Assembly (NCBI GenBank): GCA_016946835.1 | Contig: JACVTC010000263.1 | Location: forward strand, 1-64,000 | Reading direction: 5' to 3' | DNA from: Neocallimastix lanati (nom. inval.) | Lineage: Eukaryota > Neocallimastigomycota > Neocallimastigomycetes > Neocallimastigales > Neocallimastigaceae | Length of the DNA stretch: 64,000 nucleotides | Shown: positions 58,810 to 64,000 of the stretch, in pieces | Layout: each line of letters opens with the position of its first letter | Numbering within the stretch: the stretch's first letter is position 1 | Notes under the pieces: generated by a model | What the model saw: only the letters and a program-made list of their open reading frames with translations | Database searches by the model: none | What the model was told of the DNA's origin: nothing | Translations under genes and position numbers: made by a program

Positions 58810-58973
58810 GTCGTTTTTACAGTTATATATTATTAAAACTCTTTTTTTTTTCTTATTATTTTTTTTTATTATAATCTTTTTTATTATTTTTATTATTAGT
58901 TAATTATATTTAATTAAAAACTAAAAATTAACTCTACAATAATTTTTATTTTTATTTCTATTTTTTATTTAGT

Positions 58974-59556
58974 TTGAATAATTGTAAATCATTATTTCTT
59001 TTATTATTAATATTTATTTTATTATTAATATTTATATTATTATTAATATTTATTTTATTATTAATATTTATATTATTATTAATATTTATATTATTATTAA
59101 TATTTATATTATTATTAATATTTATATTATTTTTATTATTTCTATTATTATTATTAATATTTGTTTTATTATTAATATTTATATTATTATTATTAATTCT
59201 ATTATTATTATTATTATTATTATTATTTCTTTTATTATTATTATTATTTCTATTATTATTATTATTATTATTTATTAATTAAAAACTAAAAATTAACTCT
59301 ACAATAATTTTTATTTTTATTTTTATTTTTTATTTAGTTTGAATAATTGTAAATTATTATTTCTATTATTATTATTATTTCTTTTATTATTAATATTTCT
59401 TTTATTATTAATATTTATATTATTATTAATATTTCTTTTATTATTAATATTTATATTATTATTATTATTTCTTTTATTATTAATATTTCTTTTATTATTA
59501 ATATTTATATTATTATTATTATTTCTTTTATTATTAATATTTCTTTTATTATTAAT
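58974..59556 (+). repeat. Leu-codon minisatellite arrays, copy 2
   Basis: Arrays of TTATTATTAATATTT-type units (59000-59270 and 59360-59556) corresponding to 28296-28820, with more units in the first array. The second array is interrupted by the LTR of element C at 59557. Confidence 0.8.
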
Positions 59557-59790
59557 TGTCAGAAGTAAGAAACTATTAAAATAGTATATTAATGGTTTAT
59601 GTTATAAATTAAATATTTAACCAATAGTTTTATATATATAAATGTTAAAGTGTATAAATAATTGTATTATTATAATTAACAATTCACTTTTCTTGAACAT
59701 TTTTCTCTTTAATAGAAAATATAATAAAACATATAATAAAGCATACTAATATATCTCTTTAATATTTCGTGTGTCTTTTTGGATTTAAAA
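59557..59790 (+). repeat. 5' LTR of element C
   Basis: Begins TGTCAGAAG and ends GGATTTAAAA directly before the primer-binding site. Its left end is set by the break from the repeat array, its right end by the conserved primer-binding site. A TATATATATAAA-like TATA box lies at about 59622-59632. It lacks the AAGCCACA core of the A and B LTRs. Confidence 0.75.
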
Positions 59791-59804
59791 GATTAAGAGT
59801 CTCA
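59791..59804 (+). promoter_or_regulatory. Primer-binding site of element C
   Basis: GATTAAGAGTCTCA, identical to the sites of elements A and B and complementary to the tRNA-Lys(CUU) anticodon arm, although the adjacent LTR is unrelated in sequence. Confidence 0.8.
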
Positions 59805-61065
59805 ACTCACCAGTTGAGTAAAATACAAAGCTAAGTATTAAAATTTAATCATTATACAAATATTAATTAAATATATAAGGAAATTAAAAAAAAAAAAAAA
59901 AAAAAACATTATTACTAACATAATTTTTCGATTTTCATTAACATTTATTAAATACCAAATATAAAAAAAAAAAAATAACACATTATAATTACTAAAAATT
60001 AAACACACATATAAAAAATTAAATTATAATACAAATAAAACAAAATAAAAGAAAAAGCACGTTTTAAAACATTAATAAAATATTGAGTACCAATTTAAAA
60101 AAAAATAAATTCATAAAATTGAAACAAAATAATATAAAATAGAAATAAAAAAAGGCACTTAAAAGATATTTTGAAAATAAAAAAATAATTAAATGTTTTT
60201 AGTAATAGTCAACATAGGTTAAGATGAAAATGATGTATAATAGTCATCTAACCAAATTATTAAAGTTGAAAATAACTGTAATAAAATTTGATAAATTAAG
60301 AGAATGAATGTTAAGTTGAAAAATCAACGCAATAGTCAACTAACATTAATTTAATAATAGTCAACTAAGAAATAAGTTGAAAATAATTGAATTAAAATTT
60401 GATAAAATTGAAAAATGAATATTAAGTTGAAAACATAATACAAAAGTAAACTAAATTAATTTGATAATGGTCAACTGAAATAAAAAGTTGAAAATATAAT
60501 ATATAAATAATAATATTCATTTTATAGTCAACTTTAATAAAATGTTGAAAATAATGATCAAACAGGTGATAATATTTAATTTAATTTAATATATATCATT
60601 AAATCAATATAACAAAAAAACCAATCTTTTAAGTACGTAATAAATTATATTAAACTACTTCAACACTTCAATGAAATTAGATTCTACTTATAGAAACCAA
60701 TCAAAAGTCAATATTAATTATCATTCAATTATACAGTAATTTAACACTAACAAATAAAATAAATTCAAGAAATTTTTTTTAAATTAAAAATATATTAACA
60801 TTAATAACAAAACATAATAACAATGTTCATCAGCTCATCAGATGACAAAACAAAAATATTTATTCGTTACAAACAAAACCAGAAATAATTATATTTAATA
60901 AATATAACAATTTATAATATATTAAATTAAATTTATAATGTTTAAATATATAAAGAATCTTTACTTTAATCTTTTTAGAAAAATAATTAATAAAGTGAAA
61001 ACAAATAAATTTAATTAACTACTTGAAACAAAATCTCTTATTTTATTAAAATATTATTAAGCAAA
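59805..61065 (+). other. Long untranslated leader of element C
   Basis: No open frame. At about 60200-60560 the motif AGTCAAC(T) occurs about five times and its near-complement AAGTTGAAAA about six times, alternating, so the RNA could form several stem-loops. The spacing suggests an imperfect repeat of about 110-120 bases. By position it could contain packaging or translation signals. Confidence 0.5.
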
Positions 61066-61878
61066 ATGACTGGAAGAAGAGGAAGATCACAATTGATAAA
61101 CGTTGAAGAATCGAATAACGCAAGAAGATTAGTTAACTTCAGCTATACGGAGAGCTTCAACAGAGTGACCGAATTAACTACTGAAAACTATAGAGGATGG
61201 AAACGAAATATGATCAATCTCTTAAGTATTAATGATTTATTAACATACATAACTAAAGAAAAAGTTAGAAAATTAAGAAAAAGGGATATCAAGGAGAATA
61301 TCGAAAAATATACTGAAGATCAGTTTGATGATTCCTTGGTGTATGACTTGAACGTGAAAGAGAATGACATAAACAATGATATAATTGCCCAATGGATCAT
61401 TATGAACAGTTTGAGTGAAATTACTCAAAAGTTGATTGAAGGAAAAGCAAACACCGCCTACAAAATATGGAATTTTCTTAAATCCTCTTTTACTAAGAAC
61501 CAACAAACAAGAAAAATGGAACTCAAGAAAAAACTAGATGAACTGAAATACGATGAAGAAAAGGATATTAATATATTCATGTCAGAATTACAAAATATAA
61601 TTGATGATCTAGAAAAAATAGATGGTGACATGAATTGCAGTACTAAAGTCGGTATACTAAATAGGACCTTACCGGAAAACTTAAGATATATTAATGTTTT
61701 CCAATATATAAATAATTGGGAAGAATGTACATCCTATGTTAAACGTGTAGTTCCAGAAATAATAATTTCAAATAATATTGAAACAAATAATATTAAAATT
61801 GATAACGCCAAAAATATCTTTGTATTATTAACCCAATCCATTCGTTTTTTTTTTTTTTTTTTTATTTTTTTAAATTGA
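61066..61878 (+). CDS. gag: Gag of element C, 3' truncated
   Basis: 270-codon frame, of which about the first 258 residues are element sequence and the rest comes from poly(T) and flanking DNA (Phe run). The sequence is typical UBN2-type copia gag: YRGWKRNMINLLSINDL near residues 43-60, AYKIWNFLKSSFTKNQQ near 128-145, MELKKKLDELKYDEEKDINI and FMSELQNIIDDLEKIDG following. The zinc knuckle that should follow is lost. It is undamaged up to the truncation, unlike most pol remnants in the window. The ATG is the first in frame. Confidence 0.85.
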   Translation: MTGRRGRSQLINVEESNNARRLVNFSYTESFNRVTELTTENYRGWKRNMINLLSINDLLTYITKEKVRKLRKRDIKENIEKYTEDQFDDSLVYDLNVKENDINNDIIAQWIIMNSLSEITQKLIEGKANTAYKIWNFLKSSFTKNQQTRKMELKKKLDELKYDEEKDINIFMSELQNIIDDLEKIDGDMNCSTKVGILNRTLPENLRYINVFQYINNWEECTSYVKRVVPEIIISNNIETNNIKIDNAKNIFVLLTQSIRFFFFFFIFLN

Positions 61879-62926
61879 AAATATGACCATAATTATTGGT
61901 TATTATGTAAAAATACTTTTATTATTTTTTCTTTTTATATTTTGTAATAACCGTAGATTGATGACCATTCAAATTTCTTTTTCTTATAGTTTTTAACTCA
62001 ATATTTTGTAGCAAAAATAATAATATATTTCTTTATCTATTTTATTTATTTATGTTTTTGTCTTCTAACACTAATAAATATATAAAAATAATAAAAAAAA
62101 TAAAAAATTTTTTTTTCCCAAAAATTCTAAATAAAAGAATTTTCTGAAACAAAATCAGATAATTTTTATACTTCTAAATTTAAATTTAAATTTTATTTTA
62201 ACTATTTATTTTATTTTTTTTAAAATATTAACAAAATGTATTTTTTTTTTTTCTTTTTTTTTTTTTTTTATTTTTTTATAAAAGTCCAACTTTGATGGAT
62301 GCTCCATTAATGTTCAAAAAAAAAAAAAAAATTTTTTTTATTATGAAAACTTTATTTAATATAGAATTGTAATACCAAAAATTTATTAAATAATAAATAA
62401 ATTTTAAATTAACCACAAAAATAAAAATTTTTTCTGTTATTTTTCCTTTTTTTTTTTTTTTTTTTTTTTTTATTTATTAAAATACAACTCTTTATTAATA
62501 AAATAAAACTTCCCTTTCTTTATATTGTACATAAACTCAAAATTACTAAATTATAAAACTTTTTTTTTTTTTTATTCAAGAGGTATAACTATAAAATATA
62601 TATTTTAAATGTCAGATAAATAAAGCCGCAATTTATAATAGTAAGAACGAAAGTATATAATCAAAAGTCAAAGACATATAAATTTAAAATATTACAAAAT
62701 AAAGGAAATTAATTAAAAAAAAAAAATTAAATTATATAAAAATTGAAAAATAATTTGGCTTAACTTTTTAACAAAATATTTAAATGAATCTGTAATGAAA
62801 CAATTAGAGAAATATTTATTAGCAAGAATAGAAGAGTATTAAACTTACAGGGGAGATGTTAGAAATAAGTTTAATAGCAAAATACAATTATAAAAAAATA
62901 AATATTTATTATTTATTATTATTTAA

Positions 62927-62939
<13 letters not shown>
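61868..62939. other. Duplicated spacer and RNase H relic, copy 2
   Basis: Corresponds to 29281-31084 of copy 1 with deletions near 62165 (about 450 bases) and 62876 (about 280 bases, most of an LTR). The RNase H end with INKAAIYNSKNESI (about 62613-62655) and the purine tract ACAGGGGAG (about 62847-62855) are kept, followed by the first bases of the LTR. Confidence 0.7.
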
Positions 62940-62969
<30 letters not shown>

Positions 62970-62970
<1 letters not shown>

Positions 62971-63725
62971 AATCATTTAGAATATCATTTACTGAAAAAA
63001 GTGTCTTTTTCTTAGATATATATTTCATGGTGATTTAATTCATCAATAAAATGGCGTAAATATTCTAAAACTTCTCTATTTGGAATTTTAAAATATATTA
63101 TATCTTTCGATTTCTTTTTTTTTTTTTTTAATTAATTTATTTTTATATTCTTGAATTTCATCTGCATCCATATTTAACTACTTTAGGGTTATTTGATGAA
63201 ATTTTTATAATTAATTTATTCATATTTTTGATATTTTCTTTATATTCTTCTTCGTCTGCTACTGTTAAATAACTAAAAAAATATAAAACTTTCTATCGGT
63301 CTTCATATGTTAAATAATTTTATTCAATTGGTGAAAGTTTATCAAATGAAAATTCAATTATTTTACCACGTAATAAATTTAAAAATTCCACATCAAAATT
63401 AAGGATACTAATTTTAAGAAGATTTTTTAATTCTTCACTTTTCTCTGAATAAACCCAATAATTGGATAATTCAAAATTATCGCTTTTCTTATTTTTCTGA
63501 ATGAATTTCATTATAGAATATGGATAATAAATATTTTTAATAATACATTTATCAGAAAAATAAAAATATCCAAAATATTTTTTTTTTTTTAAGTCTTTCT
63601 TTAATTCCATCTTTTGTGTTATCACTGTCAATTTTTTCTTTGCTATCAGAAATACAAAAATTGAATAATACGTTTTTTAATTCGTCTTCAGTAAATCCAT
63701 AGCAATCACTAAAATAATTATCTTT
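62970..63725 (-). pseudogene. AAA-ATPase-like gene relic 5
   Basis: Copy of relic 3 (31085-31850) in the second copy of the large duplication. Starts NYFSDCYGFTEDELKNVLFN at about 63720 and has open pieces KDGIKERLKKKK and FELSNYWVYSEKSEELKNL. Only the linker between ATPase and nuclease is present. A few differences from relic 3 change which frames stay open. Confidence 0.8.
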
Positions 63726-64000
63726 AAAGAAAAAATAAAATAATACATAAAAAAATAAAATAAAATAAAATAAAATAAAATAAATTACAGAAAATTTAAA
63801 CAATTTTATATTATATTATATTATATAAATATATAAATATAAATATATTTTTTCAATTATTGTATATTTTAAATTAAATTATTTTTATTTTATTTATTAG
63901 GGTTTGGAATGGTTAATCCATTTGATATATAAAATAATTTATTATTTTTATTATTTATATTAACTGTTAGAATAGGTGAAACATATGAAAAAAGTGTCAT
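63726..64000. other. Duplicated spacer at the window edge
   Basis: Matches 31851-32122: AAAAT repeats, AAATTTAAACAATTTTAT (63790-63809), the TTTGGAATGGTTAATCCA block, and the start of the solo-LTR candidate (TGTTAGAATAGGTG near 63967) cut by the window end. Confidence 0.7.

Larger units (their letters stand above)
59557..61845 (+). mobile_element. Truncated Ty1/copia element C
   Basis: 5' part of a copia element inserted in the Leu-codon repeat array: LTR 59557-59790, primer-binding site 59791-59804, an unusually long leader of about 1.26 kb, and gag from 61066. The element stops inside gag at a poly(T) tract (about 61844-61862), after which the duplicated segment resumes at the equivalent of 29275. 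All of pol and the 3' LTR are missing. Confidence 0.85.
57086..64000. repeat. Large duplicated segment, copy 2
   Basis: Collinear with 26448-32122 and running off the window. It is interrupted by a 107-base poly(A)-tailed insertion at 57364-57470 and by copia element C at 59557-61845, and has deletions relative to copy 1 near 62165 and 62876. The copies remain very similar in unique blocks such as 57480-57780 against 26737-27030. Confidence 0.85.

Noticed and set aside
59791-59804. tRNA-Lys anticodon-like sequence as a tRNA gene
   Set aside because: Only 14 bases match and there are no acceptor or T-arm sequences; it lies at the LTR edge, so it is a primer-binding site.

Overview
The window looks like a gene-poor, repeat-dense stretch of a very AT-rich fungal nuclear genome. 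My best guess is an anaerobic gut fungus (Neocallimastigomycota). This rests on the very low GC, the A/T homopolymers and Asn runs everywhere, many copies of bacterial-type AAA-ATPase-like/PD-(D/E)XK proteins, a PDDEXK_2 nuclease with a long Glu/Lys coiled coil, and many Ty1/copia elements. Dictyostelium-like genomes share the base composition but not this family mix. No rRNA, tRNA, CRISPR array or bacterial operon was found. Taxonomy is inference.

Layout. 1-4845: stacked Ty1/copia relics (integrase, reverse transcriptase, gag/protease). 4846-6370: broken minus-strand AAA-ATPase-like gene. 6679-10897: complete minus-strand LTR element A with 246-bp LTRs that read identical, a 5-bp target duplication, PBS and PPT, whose interior holds a decayed SUEL-type lectin gene and no recognisable pol. 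12014-17455: copia element B on the plus strand with an intact gag; its pol carries stops and has lost most of the RT. 18078-22247: the best-preserved AAA-ATPase-like/PDDEXK_9 gene, with two frameshifts. 24030-34420: further AAA relics and copy 1 of a large duplication. 36372-37823: the one clearly intact host-like gene, a PDDEXK_2 nuclease. 39140-39247: a possible small secreted peptide. 39480-41602: broken ankyrin gene. 42050-43050: minisatellite. 43060-46423: two decayed unknown genes, the first apparently secreted and membrane-anchored. 46586-50700: minus-strand copia element E. 50701-55289: mostly unassigned AT-rich sequence. 55290-57080: second copy of the relic seen at 1669-3175. 57086-64000: copy 2 of the duplication, interrupted by copia element C (59557-61845) and running off the window.

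How the parts relate. Elements A, B and C carry the same 14-bp primer-binding site directly next to the LTR. It is complementary to the anticodon arm of tRNA-Lys(CUU), which suggests half-tRNA priming as in Drosophila copia. The AAA-ATPase-like genes recur with shared flanks and a paralogous empty site for element B exists near 32920, so the AAA genes lie inside repeatedly duplicated segments into which the LTR elements inserted later. Most coding regions are broken, some at homopolymers where assembly error cannot be excluded.
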